Shown here: in pieces, positions 1 to 8,702 of the stretch
How positions within the stretch are numbered: position 1 is the first letter of the stretch
Layout of the letters: each line of letters opens with the position of its first letter
Source: Spirochaetia bacterium
Lineage (GTDB): Bacteria > Spirochaetota > Spirochaetia > Treponematales > Breznakiellaceae
Assembly (NCBI GenBank): GCA_026002305.1
Contig: BOBI01000009.1
Coordinates: 1 to 27,645 of the forward strand
Direction: 5' to 3'
Length of the DNA stretch: 27,645 nucleotides
Translations under genes and position numbers: made by a program
Notes under the pieces: model-generated
What the model was told of the DNA's origin: nothing
What the model saw: only the letters and a program-made list of their open reading frames with translations
Database searches by the model: none

Positions 1-2
1 CC

Positions 3-1196
3 GTTGGTATTGGGGTGGGTGTTTTCCTTGCCGCCGCGGTGTTGCGTGTTTTTATAGGTGTGCCGCTGAGGTTTTTACTTTTGTTCTTTTACGCTGTTAC
101 CTTTGCTCTGGCGTTTTATATGATGTGCGCCGGTAATACGGCCTTTATTCCGGTTTCTTTTGATTCAGGCGGCGTTACCACAGGCCCGCTTACCGTGCCC
201 TTTATGCTGGCAATGTGCGTGGGCGTTGCCTCCCTCCGCGGCGACAAGAGCGCAAAGGACGACAGTTTCGGCTTTGTAGCCCTCTGCAGTATCGGCCCGA
301 TTATATCGGTTATGATTCTAGGCGTCCTCAATAATATTACCGAGGTTAAACCGGAGGTTCCCAGCGAGGAAGCAATTACCGCTATCAACAGTTATACCGA
401 CCGTGATGTGGTAATAGATTTCATCGACCATTTTCCCGGCATGATAAAAGAAGTAGCCACGGCGCTTGCCGCGATTCTTGTTTTTTTTGTGATCTTCCAA
501 CTGATTACGCGCCGCTACCAAAAACACCAGCTTGCAAGAATACTGATGGGATTTGTCTACACCTTTATTGGTCTTGTGGTATTTCTAACCGGGGTTAATG
601 TCGGCTTTATCCCCGTCGGCAACTTGTTTGGCAGTCACCTTGGGGCGTCGTCCATCAAATGGCTGCTGGTCCCGTTGAGTATGCTGATCGGCTACTTTAT
701 TGTGACGGCGGAACCGGCGGTGCACGTTTTAAACAAACAGGTTGAGGATATTTCGCAAGGCGCTATTACACAAAAGGTGATGACTACGGCGCTTGCTATC
801 GGAATGGCGCTTGCGCTGGGGATTACGATGGTGCGTATTCTTATCGGCATACCGATTTTATACATTTTGGTACCGGGCTATGCCTTCGCGCTGATTCTCA
901 CGTTTTTTGTGCCTAAAATTTTTACAGGTATAGCCTTTGACTCAGGCGGCGTATGTTCCGGCCCCATGACGAGCACCTTCCTTATGCCATTTGCTATCGG
1001 CGCCTGCTCGGGCTCCGGCGGCGACACGGCGCTGGATTCTTTCGGCATTGTAGCTATGGTCGCAATGACGCCCCTTGTTGTAATTCAGCTTCTTGGTTTG
1101 GTATACAGGAAGAAGTTCATAACGGAAGAAGGTATGAGCAGCGCGGTTGGCGCAGAGGATATTGTCACTTTCGGGGAGAGCTACATTTATGGCTAA
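3..1196 (+). CDS. DUF1538 family membrane protein (5' end cut by window)
   Basis: Integral membrane protein of the DUF1538 family, whose biochemical role is unknown. Two homologous halves are visible. Each has a Gly/Ala-rich helix ending in an R-(V/I)-x-I-G-(V/I)-P motif, then hydrophobic helices, then a conserved loop FDSGGV(T/C)(T/S)GP, at about residues 48-59 and 305-316 counted from the GTG at 15. A DSFG motif follows each loop. The frame is open to the first bases of the window and the first repeat starts right at the edge, so the GTG at 15 is probably internal and upstream residues are missing. The stop overlaps the start of the next gene by 8 bp, so the two are one operon. DUF1538 genes are known to neighbour P-II-like genes, which suggests a transporter or channel under P-II-type control. 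That function is inference. Confidence 0.85.
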   Translation, partial: VGIGVGVFLAAAVLRVFIGVPLRFLLLFFYAVTFALAFYMMCAGNTAFIPVSFDSGGVTTGPLTVPFMLAMCVGVASLRGDKSAKDDSFGFVALCSIGPIISVMILGVLNNITEVKPEVPSEEAITAINSYTDRDVVIDFIDHFPGMIKEVATALAAILVFFVIFQLITRRYQKHQLARILMGFVYTFIGLVVFLTGVNVGFIPVGNLFGSHLGASSIKWLLVPLSMLIGYFIVTAEPAVHVLNKQVEDISQGAITQKVMTTALAIGMALALGITMVRILIGIPILYILVPGYAFALILTFFVPKIFTGIAFDSGGVCSGPMTSTFLMPFAIGACSGSGGDTALDSFGIVAMVAMTPLVVIQLLGLVYRKKFITEEGMSSAVGAEDIVTFGESYIYG

Positions 1197-1935
1197 CGAA
1201 ATCAAGGCGCGGGACGATCAAATCCGCTTAAAGGCAATGTTCATTATCGTAGACTGGGACAGGGTAAAGCCCCTTTCAGCAATACTTGAAAAAGCTCACT
1301 GTCCGTTTTGTTTTGTCAGTAAAGGGAGCGGAACGGCAAACTCGGAAATTCTGGATATTTTGGGTATCGGGGCCACCGACAAAGCGGTGTTTTTGTGCTT
1401 GGCGCAAAGCTCGCAGACGGCAGGTTTGGTACAGGCGGTGCGCCACTCAATGGGATCGCGGAGCGCCGGAGCCGGCATTGCGTTTACCATCCCGCTTTCC
1501 GGCGTAAATGCCCTTATTATGAAAATGTTTGAAGACATCCATGCCGAAGCTCTTGCAGCAGGGACAGGTAAACCACAAGTTAATACAAAGGAGACAAAAA
1601 TGGAAGCGGTAGAGTCTATAGAAATAAAGAATGATATGATTATTTCGATACTGAACGCGGGCTACAGTGACGCGTTTATGTCGGCGGCACGCAAAGCCGG
1701 AGCGCGCGGCGGCACCGTTTTAAGCGCGCGCGGCCTTTCGCAGCAGATTGCCACGAAATTTTTAGGAATTTCGGTGCAGGAAGAAAAAGAAATTGTTATA
1801 ATCCTTGCGCAAAGCGATACAAAAGTGGCGATTATGCAGGCAATCAGCGCCGGTTTTGGCACATCGACGAAAGCTGCCGGCCTTATCTTTTCGCTGCCGG
1901 TTGATCAAGTTATGAGTTTAAATGAGTTGTCATAA
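1189..1935 (+). CDS. P-II-like nitrogen regulator with two GlnB-type domains
   Basis: Predicted cytoplasmic signalling protein of the P-II (GlnB/GlnK) superfamily. The start is the ATG at 1189, with a GGGGAG ribosome site at 1173-1178; a longer frame from 1147 has no such site. Two P-II-like ferredoxin folds lie in one chain, at about residues 10-115 and 140-248, joined by a linker rich in Lys, Thr and Glu. The second half keeps the ARGG motif typical of the P-II family, while the first half has diverged (GSGTANSEI in the comparable place). The canonical T-loop tyrosine is not obvious, so uridylylation is doubtful. The 8-bp overlap with the DUF1538 gene suggests co-translation and that this protein gates or senses for that membrane protein. 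Ligand unknown. Confidence 0.82.
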   Translation: MANEIKARDDQIRLKAMFIIVDWDRVKPLSAILEKAHCPFCFVSKGSGTANSEILDILGIGATDKAVFLCLAQSSQTAGLVQAVRHSMGSRSAGAGIAFTIPLSGVNALIMKMFEDIHAEALAAGTGKPQVNTKETKMEAVESIEIKNDMIISILNAGYSDAFMSAARKAGARGGTVLSARGLSQQIATKFLGISVQEEKEIVIILAQSDTKVAIMQAISAGFGTSTKAAGLIFSLPVDQVMSLNELS

Positions 1936-1986
1936 AAGGCAGAAAAACATCTTACAAAAAAGCGTGCAAACGTTTGATTTATAGTT

Positions 1987-1992
1987 TATAAT
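1987..1992 (+). promoter_or_regulatory. -10 box placed for a leaderless transcript
   Basis: A perfect TATAAT lies at 1987-1992 and the ATG of the next gene follows after exactly 6 nt, about where transcription would begin. The -35 region 17 bp upstream (GTGCAA at 1964-1969) is weak. There is no Shine-Dalgarno sequence before the ATG, which fits a leaderless mRNA. Confidence 0.5.
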
Positions 1993-1998
1993 GCAACA

Positions 1999-3006
1999 AT
2001 GGCAAGCGACTTGGCTGCAAACAGCCTGCGGCATTTGTTTATTATCAACCCGATCTCTTTTAGACACCATTATAGTTTGGGTTTTATTTTAAAAAAGATC
2101 GAAGATGAGATTGCCGCTGTCCCGCGGGAAGAATGGGAGGTTCACATTTCACAATACCCGCGCGATTCATATTTTGCGATAATCAGGAAAACATCACAGC
2201 TTTCCAAGGATCAAAGGCTGCGTGTTTATGCTATTGGCGGCGATGGAATAATTTTTGATTGTTTAGACGCAATAATAACATCGCCTGCTGTGGATATTGC
2301 CATTGTCCCTTACGGACTTTCAAATAATTTTGTTAGGGTATTTTACAACAAACAAACGCCAGTTAATAAAAGCACTTTAAGAAATATCAAACTTCTATCT
2401 ACTTCCGGTACAATGCCTTTTGATGTTTTTAAATGTAATACCAAATATGCCATTAATAATTGTCGTATTGGAATTGAAGCCTCTGCCAGAAATAAAGCAA
2501 TAAGTATATTAAAGCCGTTTAGATCCACCCGGGCATTTCTTACAAAAATATATTTGTTTACATTTTTTATAGGATGTATTCTTTCTTTTTTTAATAAGAA
2601 ACTTCGTATGCAAAGATACGATATCACAATTGATGGAATAGATTTTTCAGGAATTTATTCAAACATTTCAATAGCGAATTCCCCCTATTCCACAGGAACT
2701 AAAAAAGCCGGGCTTAATATCAAACCAAATGACGGATTATTAAATGTAATACTCTGTCGCGGGTCTTCAATTATTAAATTGCTGTCAGTCTGGTCGGACT
2801 ATCTAAACGGAAATTACGATAGGCACAAATCTGTTTTTCAAATGATCATGGCAAAGAAAATAACTATCCGCTCTCGGGAATATCCTATACAAATCATTTT
2901 GGATGGTAATAGCTTTATAGATAATCATGTCGAGATTGAAATTATTAACAGCGCCATCCAAATCGTTGTGCCTAAAGCAGAGTTAGCACAGGGAAAAGAT
3001 TTATGA
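1999..3006 (+). CDS. Diacylglycerol kinase-family lipid kinase (YegS/LCB5 type)
   Basis: Predicted soluble or membrane-associated lipid kinase that would phosphorylate diacylglycerol or a related lipid with ATP. It has the DAGK catalytic fold: an N-terminal IINP at about residues 15-18, the nucleotide-binding GGDG at 80-83, and the VPYGLSNNFVR loop, equivalent to the family P-x-G-T-x-N-D-F-A-R. The C-terminal half is the beta-rich domain found in these kinases. The length, 335 residues, is normal for the family. The residue after GGDG is Ile rather than the usual Thr, and Ser replaces Thr in the GTxND motif, so substrate or activity may be altered. The ATG at 1999 has no ribosome site but sits 6 nt after a TATAAT. 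The stop overlaps the next start by ATGA, so it is coupled to the sensor kinase. Lipid specificity is not predictable. Confidence 0.82.
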   Translation: MASDLAANSLRHLFIINPISFRHHYSLGFILKKIEDEIAAVPREEWEVHISQYPRDSYFAIIRKTSQLSKDQRLRVYAIGGDGIIFDCLDAIITSPAVDIAIVPYGLSNNFVRVFYNKQTPVNKSTLRNIKLLSTSGTMPFDVFKCNTKYAINNCRIGIEASARNKAISILKPFRSTRAFLTKIYLFTFFIGCILSFFNKKLRMQRYDITIDGIDFSGIYSNISIANSPYSTGTKKAGLNIKPNDGLLNVILCRGSSIIKLLSVWSDYLNGNYDRHKSVFQMIMAKKITIRSREYPIQIILDGNSFIDNHVEIEIINSAIQIVVPKAELAQGKDL

Positions 3007-6000
3007 AACTATCAAAAAAAGATGCCAGTTTTTATAAATACTCATATTTTATAAGCGTCGGCTGCATTATTGGCTATTGGTTAATACGGCTGATCGAAAA
3101 ATTTACAATTGCATCAAGTATGAATTTTGAAAATACTTCATACCTTTATAGAGAAGCAATAGTAATCACAGTTGCTTGTTTAATTGTTATTATCTGTGAA
3201 ATAATTACCGTTCGTAGAACACGCGATATTCAGAATAATGCGTTTTGGGTGCCTTTTATTATATTTATCGGATATATAATCGCAATTATTTTTGTAAAAG
3301 AAAAGGTAACGTATTATTTTTTAGCTTATTTTGTCCTTTGCGGAATGGGCGCCGTATATCACAACTGGCGTAAACTTCTTATGTTTATAATTTGTTCAAA
3401 TACTATTGTAATTATACTTAGTGTTTCCGGAGTGAATATTTGCGGGACAAGCGCAACATTGCAGGAATCTATTACAAGTTGGTTTATGGCTTTATTTGGC
3501 AGTGTATTTTTTTTGATAATCACACATTTTGCAACTGATAAAATGAATAAATCATCGCGTGCGGAAGATTCGTTTGAAACTTTGCTGGAAAAGACTCAAA
3601 TGGCAATAGTGCTGGTTGATGAATTAATTCGTGTAACGTATATAAGCAAAGCGCTTGCCGATATACTGCATATTGATAAAATTGAATTTGTCATAGGCCG
3701 TTCACTGTTCGACTTGTTTCCTGACGAATACAAACTTCTTGTCAGCGAAATTATACAAAAAAATGGGTCATACGAAGACACAAAAGAACTTTCCATATAC
3801 GATACAAAGGGTTATTATCAAATCATTTCAGAAAAACTTACCGGTAATACAAAAGGTTTGTTTATAGGATTAATTAATGTTACACAGATAATGAGATCAA
3901 AGCTGGAAGCGGATAGAGCTGTAAAAGCAAAGAGCAGTTTTCTGGCAAAAATGTCGCACGAAATACGCACGCCAATGAATGCAATAAGCGGAATGTCCGA
4001 ACTTATTCTCCGCGAATCAAAAGTACCGGAAATAACGGAATATGCGTTAGGTGTCCAACAGGCAAGCGCTTATCTTCTTTCCATAATAAATGACATTCTT
4101 GATTTCTCCAAGATAGATTCCGGCAACATGGATATTATTGATGCGCCTTATGATCTTTCCGTCTTACTAAAAGATGTTATAAACATTATACGCATGAGAC
4201 TTATTGAGCGGTCAATATTGTTTATTACTGACATTGATAGTGAAATTCCTTCTAAATTGTTAGGCGATGTTGTTCGCATAAGACAAATAATGATCAATGT
4301 TCTAAACAACGCCGTGAAATATACAAGAAAGGGATTTATTTCACTCAATATGAGCGGAAAATATAGCGATGAAAATACTTTTTTATTAACAATAAAGGTT
4401 AAAGACAGCGGCTTGGGCATAAAAAAAGAAGACGTAAATAAAGTTTTTGGTGAATTTATACAACTAGAACTTGATACAAACAAAGGTATTGAAGGCACAG
4501 GACTTGGCCTGGCAATCACAAAATATTTATGCACTGCTATGGGAGGGGAAATATCTTTTGCAAGTGAATATGAAAAAGGCAGTACGTTTACTATATCAAT
4601 ACCTCAAAAAATAGCTGATGCGGAAAAAATTGCCGAGGTAAAAGACGCAAGCAGCAAAAATATTTTGATTTTAGAAAACAGGGCATTATATGCCGATTCA
4701 ATTGATACCAGCCTTAAAAGTCTGAATGTTAAACATACAATAGTTAATAGTTATTCTTCATTATCGGAAACAATTTCTGATTGTCTTATAAACGAATCTC
4801 CGGATGAAACGCCGCAAAAATCAGAATGGTCGCATATTTTTGTTTCATCGTTTTTTTATGAGAGTACAAAAAATCTCCTAAAGAAACAGAAAATTGATGC
4901 GAACATCGTCCTGCTTGTAAATATTGGTGATATCGGCATAGGCTCTGTGCAAACAATAACCATACCTGTAAGTACAATTTCCATTGCAAATATACTTAAT
5001 AATGAAACATCTGATTTATATAATAACGACAGCACAAAACAAATTGTTCGGTTTACAGCTCCCGAAGCCAAAATTTTAATTGTTGATGATCTAAACACAA
5101 ACATCATGGTTGCAAGAGGTTTAATGTCGCCGTATCAAATACAAATTGATACCGCAATGAGCGGTAAAGAAGCTATTGAAATGGTGCGTTTGAAAAAATA
5201 TGACATAATATTTATGGATCACATGATGCCGGAAATGGATGGCATTGAGACAGCAGAAGAAATACTAAAGCTGCCGTATGCGGCCGATACAAAAATAGTT
5301 GCGCTTACCGCAAACGCTATTGTTGGCGTTGAAGAAATGTTTAAAAGCAGCGGTTTCCACGAACTGCTGATAAAGCCCATAGAAATGGTTAAGTTAAACA
5401 CTATACTGGAAAATTGCCTGCCAAAAGAAAAAATAAAAACAGATATGTATAACATATCCCATGCGGCAGAAATTGTAGCAAAAACCGTTATGCTGGCAAC
5501 GTCTAAAAACGAAACAAATCCAATGATAGCCGAAAAGTCGCTGCAAAAAATGATAAAAGCCGCCACGGACATTATGAAGTCGTCTATAAATGATAAAGAA
5601 TTAATTATCGAAGGGGTTAACACGGAAAAGGGGATTGCAAATTCCGGCGGGCTTCTTGACTACTATATTGATATTTTAAAGGCATTTTATGATGAAGGAA
5701 ATTTGTATTTATACCGGATAAAGGATGCTTATTCAGGAGGTGATATAAAACTTTTAGAAGTGTATTTTCATGCAATAAAAAGTGCTGCGGCCAATATAGG
5801 CTCGGATAATATTTCGGCAGAAGCAAAATTGCTGGAAATCGCCTGTAAAGAAAATAATACCGGTTTAATGAAAATAAAAATCCCTGACTTTTTAGCAGAT
5901 TTGAATATAATTGTTTCTAACGTTGAAGCATTTCTTAAAAACAGGAATATATCAACAAATGATACTCCATATTTTGCGGCAGAACCGAATGATTTGCTAA

Positions 6001-6197
6001 AAGCACAGCTTGAAACTTTTATAGAAGCGGTAAATTCTATGGATATACAGGTAATTGACAACTGTTTAAGCCTTTTTGAAAAGACTTCGGATAATGCTTT
6101 GATACGGAAGCAGACAGATGTTATAAAACTTCATATCCTACAAAGTGAATATGAAGAAGCCGCCGATGCCGCAAAGGAAATACTGAATATTTTATGA
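3003..6197 (+). CDS. Membrane hybrid sensor histidine kinase with receiver and Hpt domains
   Basis: Phosphorelay sensor of 1064 residues. About six membrane helices lie between residues 14 and 178. A PAS-like region (about 185-300) follows, then HisKA with the phospho-accepting His319 in the SHEIRTPMN motif, and a HATPase domain with N, G1 and G2 boxes (about 415-535, ending in GTGLGLAI). A degenerate receiver-like domain (about 553-680) lacks the acidic pair and phospho-Asp. A complete receiver follows (about 690-805: Asp695/Asp696, phospho-Asp739 in IIFMDHMMPEMDG, and a Lys in LLIKP). An Hpt domain has His923 in FHAIKSAAANIGS, and a helical tail ends the protein. A full His-Asp-His relay is therefore present, but no output domain, so a separate response regulator must exist outside the window. 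ATGA overlaps join it to both neighbours. Confidence 0.93.
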   Translation: MKLSKKDASFYKYSYFISVGCIIGYWLIRLIEKFTIASSMNFENTSYLYREAIVITVACLIVIICEIITVRRTRDIQNNAFWVPFIIFIGYIIAIIFVKEKVTYYFLAYFVLCGMGAVYHNWRKLLMFIICSNTIVIILSVSGVNICGTSATLQESITSWFMALFGSVFFLIITHFATDKMNKSSRAEDSFETLLEKTQMAIVLVDELIRVTYISKALADILHIDKIEFVIGRSLFDLFPDEYKLLVSEIIQKNGSYEDTKELSIYDTKGYYQIISEKLTGNTKGLFIGLINVTQIMRSKLEADRAVKAKSSFLAKMSHEIRTPMNAISGMSELILRESKVPEITEYALGVQQASAYLLSIINDILDFSKIDSGNMDIIDAPYDLSVLLKDVINIIRMRLIERSILFITDIDSEIPSKLLGDVVRIRQIMINVLNNAVKYTRKGFISLNMSGKYSDENTFLLTIKVKDSGLGIKKEDVNKVFGEFIQLELDTNKGIEGTGLGLAITKYLCTAMGGEISFASEYEKGSTFTISIPQKIADAEKIAEVKDASSKNILILENRALYADSIDTSLKSLNVKHTIVNSYSSLSETISDCLINESPDETPQKSEWSHIFVSSFFYESTKNLLKKQKIDANIVLLVNIGDIGIGSVQTITIPVSTISIANILNNETSDLYNNDSTKQIVRFTAPEAKILIVDDLNTNIMVARGLMSPYQIQIDTAMSGKEAIEMVRLKKYDIIFMDHMMPEMDGIETAEEILKLPYAADTKIVALTANAIVGVEEMFKSSGFHELLIKPIEMVKLNTILENCLPKEKIKTDMYNISHAAEIVAKTVMLATSKNETNPMIAEKSLQKMIKAATDIMKSSINDKELIIEGVNTEKGIANSGGLLDYYIDILKAFYDEGNLYLYRIKDAYSGGDIKLLEVYFHAIKSAAANIGSDNISAEAKLLEIACKENNTGLMKIKIPDFLADLNIIVSNVEAFLKNRNISTNDTPYFAAEPNDLLKAQLETFIEAVNSMDIQVIDNCLSLFEKTSDNALIRKQTDVIKLHILQSEYEEAADAAKEILNIL

Positions 6198-8095
6198 GCG
6201 CAAAAAAATATTGGAATAGCCGTGTTAAGAATCTTGATCCGTATACCCCCGGCGAACAACCCAAGGGGACAAAGGTTATTAAACTTAACACAAACGAAAA
6301 TCCGTATCCGCCTTCGCCTGCTGTGTTAGACGCAATACAAAATGCGGCAAACGGGGAATTGCGCCTTTACCCCGATCCAACCTGTACTGAATTAAGAACG
6401 GCAATAGCCGAAAGATATAATGTTCAAATAGAAAATGTATTTACCGGAAACGGTTCCGACGAAGTTTTAGCGTTTGCATTCGGCGCCTTTTTTGAACCAC
6501 AGAATACGCCGGGTATGCCGCCGCTTCTTTTCCCTGATATAACATACAGCTTTTATCCGGTTTATGCGGCCCTCTGGAATATAAAATACAAACAAATAGG
6601 TATTACAGATGATTTTTCTATTGATGTTAAAGATTATTTTACCAAAGCCTCCGGTGTTGTTTTTCCCAATCCTAATGCCCCAACCGGAAAAGCGTTAAGC
6701 GCAAAGGAAATACTCTCTGTTGCGGAATATCAAAAAGACAACATCGTTATAGTTGACGAAGCATACTATAGATTTGGGGCGCAGTCCGTTGTTCCGTTTA
6801 TAAAAGACCATCCCAACATTCTAACAATTCATACACTTTCAAAATCAGAAAGTCTTGCCGGTTTACGCGCCGGTTTTGCAATTGGTGCGAAAGAACAAAT
6901 TCGGGCATTGGAATCCATTCGCGATTCTTTTAATTCTTACACACTAGACAGAATTGCGCAGGCCGGAGCTGCCGCCGGAATTCGTGATGCCGCTTATTAC
7001 GATGACATTATAAAAAAAATTGTTGGGACACGCGAAAGAATTTCGTCCGAGCTTCGCGTAAACGGCTGGACAGTTGTTCCTTCGTCGGCAAATTTTATCC
7101 TTATTAAAGCGCCGGGATCATCTGGAGAGGCGGTATTCAACAAACTGCGCGAAAATAATATTATAGTGCGTCATTTCAAAAAGGATCGAATAAAAGATTT
7201 TGTCCGTGTAAGCATAGGTACAGATAATGAAATGGACGAATTCTTATCGGTATGTAAAAAAATACAAACAGAAAATTATGCCGGCGGTGTAGAAAACCAC
7301 CGCAGCAGGGAGGAAGGTTTGATAGTTTATCCCGTATTTTCAAGAAGATCGGACGGTCTTTCTATCGGAATAAATTTATGGACGGAAAAAAAAGTTTGCT
7401 CGTTTGATTGTCCATACTGCGAAGTTTTTGATTTCCATCATGAAAATAAATTTCTACTTTCTGATATGAAGGCTAAACTTGATGAGGCAATTACGAGAGC
7501 TTTTAAACAAGGTATTCCCATAAAAGATATTTGTTTCTCCGGTAATGGCGAGCCTACAATGTCAAAAGATTTTCCAAGCGCGTTAGATGAAGTTATAAAG
7601 ATACGTAATAAAAGAGCGCCTAACGCTGAAATTGTTGTTATTACAAACGCGACAGGTTTTATTCAAGGGGAAACATTTAATTTTCTGACCAAAGCGGTGC
7701 GTTCCGGCGGTGTTATGCTATGGGTAAAGATCGATGCCGGAACAGAATACTGGTACAACAAAATAGATGCTTCTAACATTCCGTTTGAGCAGTTGACAAA
7801 AAATATAAAAGCTTTTGCAGGGATCGCCCCGTTTATAATTCAAACCATGCATTGCACCGTCAATTCCGAAGCTCCTTCGGATACAGAAATATCCGCGTGG
7901 TGCGATTTTGTTGTTCAGTTGGCAGAGACGGGCAATATAAAATGCGTGCAAATTTACGGCAAGGCGCGTCCCAGCCCGCACGATCCTGTTTGTGCGCAAC
8001 TGCCGCTGGAAAGCCTTAACGCCCGTGAAAAAGTATTAAAAGAAAAGTTGGAGTTAAACGGCTTTCAAAACATTCCCGTTAAGGTTTTTGAGTAA
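6194..8095 (+). CDS. hisC: HisC histidinol-phosphate aminotransferase fused to a radical SAM domain
   Basis: Residues 1 to about 352 are a fold-type-I PLP aminotransferase of the HisC family. Landmarks are KLNTNENPYPPSP near the N terminus, the GNGSDE motif, PNPNAPTG, VDEAYYRF, and the PLP lysine Lys217 in HTLSKSESLAGLRAG. HisC makes histidinol phosphate from imidazole-acetol phosphate. After a short linker, residues about 373-633 form a radical SAM domain with a CxxxCxxC cluster (Cys402, Cys406, Cys409) and an FSGNGEPT motif like that of TYW1/COG0731-type enzymes. The frame is continuous with no stop or internal ribosome site at the junction, so this is a real fusion in this sequence. The domain order is unusual and the radical SAM substrate is unknown. 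The start overlaps the kinase stop by ATGA. No other his genes are nearby, so a non-histidine amino-acid role is possible. Confidence 0.88.
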   Translation: MSAKKYWNSRVKNLDPYTPGEQPKGTKVIKLNTNENPYPPSPAVLDAIQNAANGELRLYPDPTCTELRTAIAERYNVQIENVFTGNGSDEVLAFAFGAFFEPQNTPGMPPLLFPDITYSFYPVYAALWNIKYKQIGITDDFSIDVKDYFTKASGVVFPNPNAPTGKALSAKEILSVAEYQKDNIVIVDEAYYRFGAQSVVPFIKDHPNILTIHTLSKSESLAGLRAGFAIGAKEQIRALESIRDSFNSYTLDRIAQAGAAAGIRDAAYYDDIIKKIVGTRERISSELRVNGWTVVPSSANFILIKAPGSSGEAVFNKLRENNIIVRHFKKDRIKDFVRVSIGTDNEMDEFLSVCKKIQTENYAGGVENHRSREEGLIVYPVFSRRSDGLSIGINLWTEKKVCSFDCPYCEVFDFHHENKFLLSDMKAKLDEAITRAFKQGIPIKDICFSGNGEPTMSKDFPSALDEVIKIRNKRAPNAEIVVITNATGFIQGETFNFLTKAVRSGGVMLWVKIDAGTEYWYNKIDASNIPFEQLTKNIKAFAGIAPFIIQTMHCTVNSEAPSDTEISAWCDFVVQLAETGNIKCVQIYGKARPSPHDPVCAQLPLESLNAREKVLKEKLELNGFQNIPVKVFE

Positions 8096-8096
8096 T

Positions 8097-8169
8097 TCGG
8101 GACGGCGGGACTCGAACCCGCGAAGTCTTGCTCCCAAAGCAAGTGCCATAGCCACTAGGCAACATCCCG
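8097..8169 (-). tRNA. tRNA-Pro (anticodon UGG)
   Basis: A 73-nt cloverleaf on the minus strand. The 7-bp acceptor stem pairs CGGGATG with CGTCCCG (one G-U pair), and the discriminator is A. The anticodon stem CTTGC/GCAAG encloses the loop TTTGGGA, which gives anticodon TGG. The T arm is GCGGG-TTCGAGT-CCCGC. CCA is not encoded. Its 3' end lies 1 bp from the stop of the convergent hisC-fusion gene. Confidence 0.96.
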
Positions 8170-8177
8170 TTATTAAC

Positions 8178-8206
8178 ATCGTATTTGCAAAGCCGTTTGT
8201 GGTCAA
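8178..8206 (-). promoter_or_regulatory. Promoter of the tRNA-Pro gene
   Basis: On the minus strand TTGACC (8206-8201) and TACGAT (8183-8178) are separated by 17 bp, close to the sigma-70 consensus. The tRNA 5' end follows 8 nt after the -10 box, so transcription would start at or just before the mature tRNA. Confidence 0.7.
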
Positions 8207-8394
8207 GTAACCGCATTTTTCTGTGTCAAACCAATTGGGATATTGCGGAATTTTTCTAATGGATATAAAATGTTTTTATCATAAACTCATATTACGCAAG
8301 GCATAAGTTTTAACTGTAGGAAAACTTTGAAGTATGTCAAAACGACTCGTTTTTAGGTCAAATTTAGGGGCATTTTGGGTGGTTGATTATGTCT

Positions 8395-8423
8395 TTGCGT
8401 AAGGCGAGAAATGAACGTATATA
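8395..8423 (+). promoter_or_regulatory. Putative promoter of the orphan/ImmA pair
   Basis: TTGCGT (8395-8400) and TATATA (8418-8423) are 17 bp apart. The predicted start falls just before the GGAGG ribosome site at 8435-8439. The match is moderate. Confidence 0.4.
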
Positions 8424-8447
8424 AAGCTATTTTTGGAGGCTGTTTCA

Positions 8448-8699
8448 ATGGCAAATGCAGAGGAAAGGATGCCCATGATTGGGGCTATTCGGGAGTGCGG
8501 CTCCCGAAAGATACTGGACGACATGTTTGAAAAATTCAACGTGTCTGACAGACCGTCCAGGATTGATGCCTTAAAAGAGGCGATGTATAACCCCGAGGTG
8601 TTTTTTTCGTCAGGAGACATGGATATTGAGAGGCAATATGAAACTCTAGTTGGGGCATTTTTGTCCGGGGTTTGGAAACGAGACGAACCAAGGGACTAA
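8448..8699 (+). CDS. Small protein of unknown function paired with an ImmA/IrrE-type peptidase
   Basis: An 83-residue protein that I do not recognise. The start is the ATG at 8448, set by a strong GGAGG at 8435-8439; a longer frame from a TTG at 8433 would place its start inside that ribosome site. It is soluble, charged and mostly helical in appearance, with no membrane segment, signal peptide or clear helix-turn-helix. It ends 3 bp before the metallopeptidase gene, so they are co-transcribed. By analogy with known two-gene ImmA/regulator modules it could be the regulator or antitoxin that the peptidase acts on, but nothing in the sequence proves that. Confidence 0.7.
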   Translation: MANAEERMPMIGAIRECGSRKILDDMFEKFNVSDRPSRIDALKEAMYNPEVFFSSGDMDIERQYETLVGAFLSGVWKRDEPRD

Positions 8700-8702
8700 A
8701 AA

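Noticed and set aside
8097..8169. tRNA-Pro as an integration (att) site
   Set aside because: No integrase gene and no duplicated tRNA 3' end were seen within the window.
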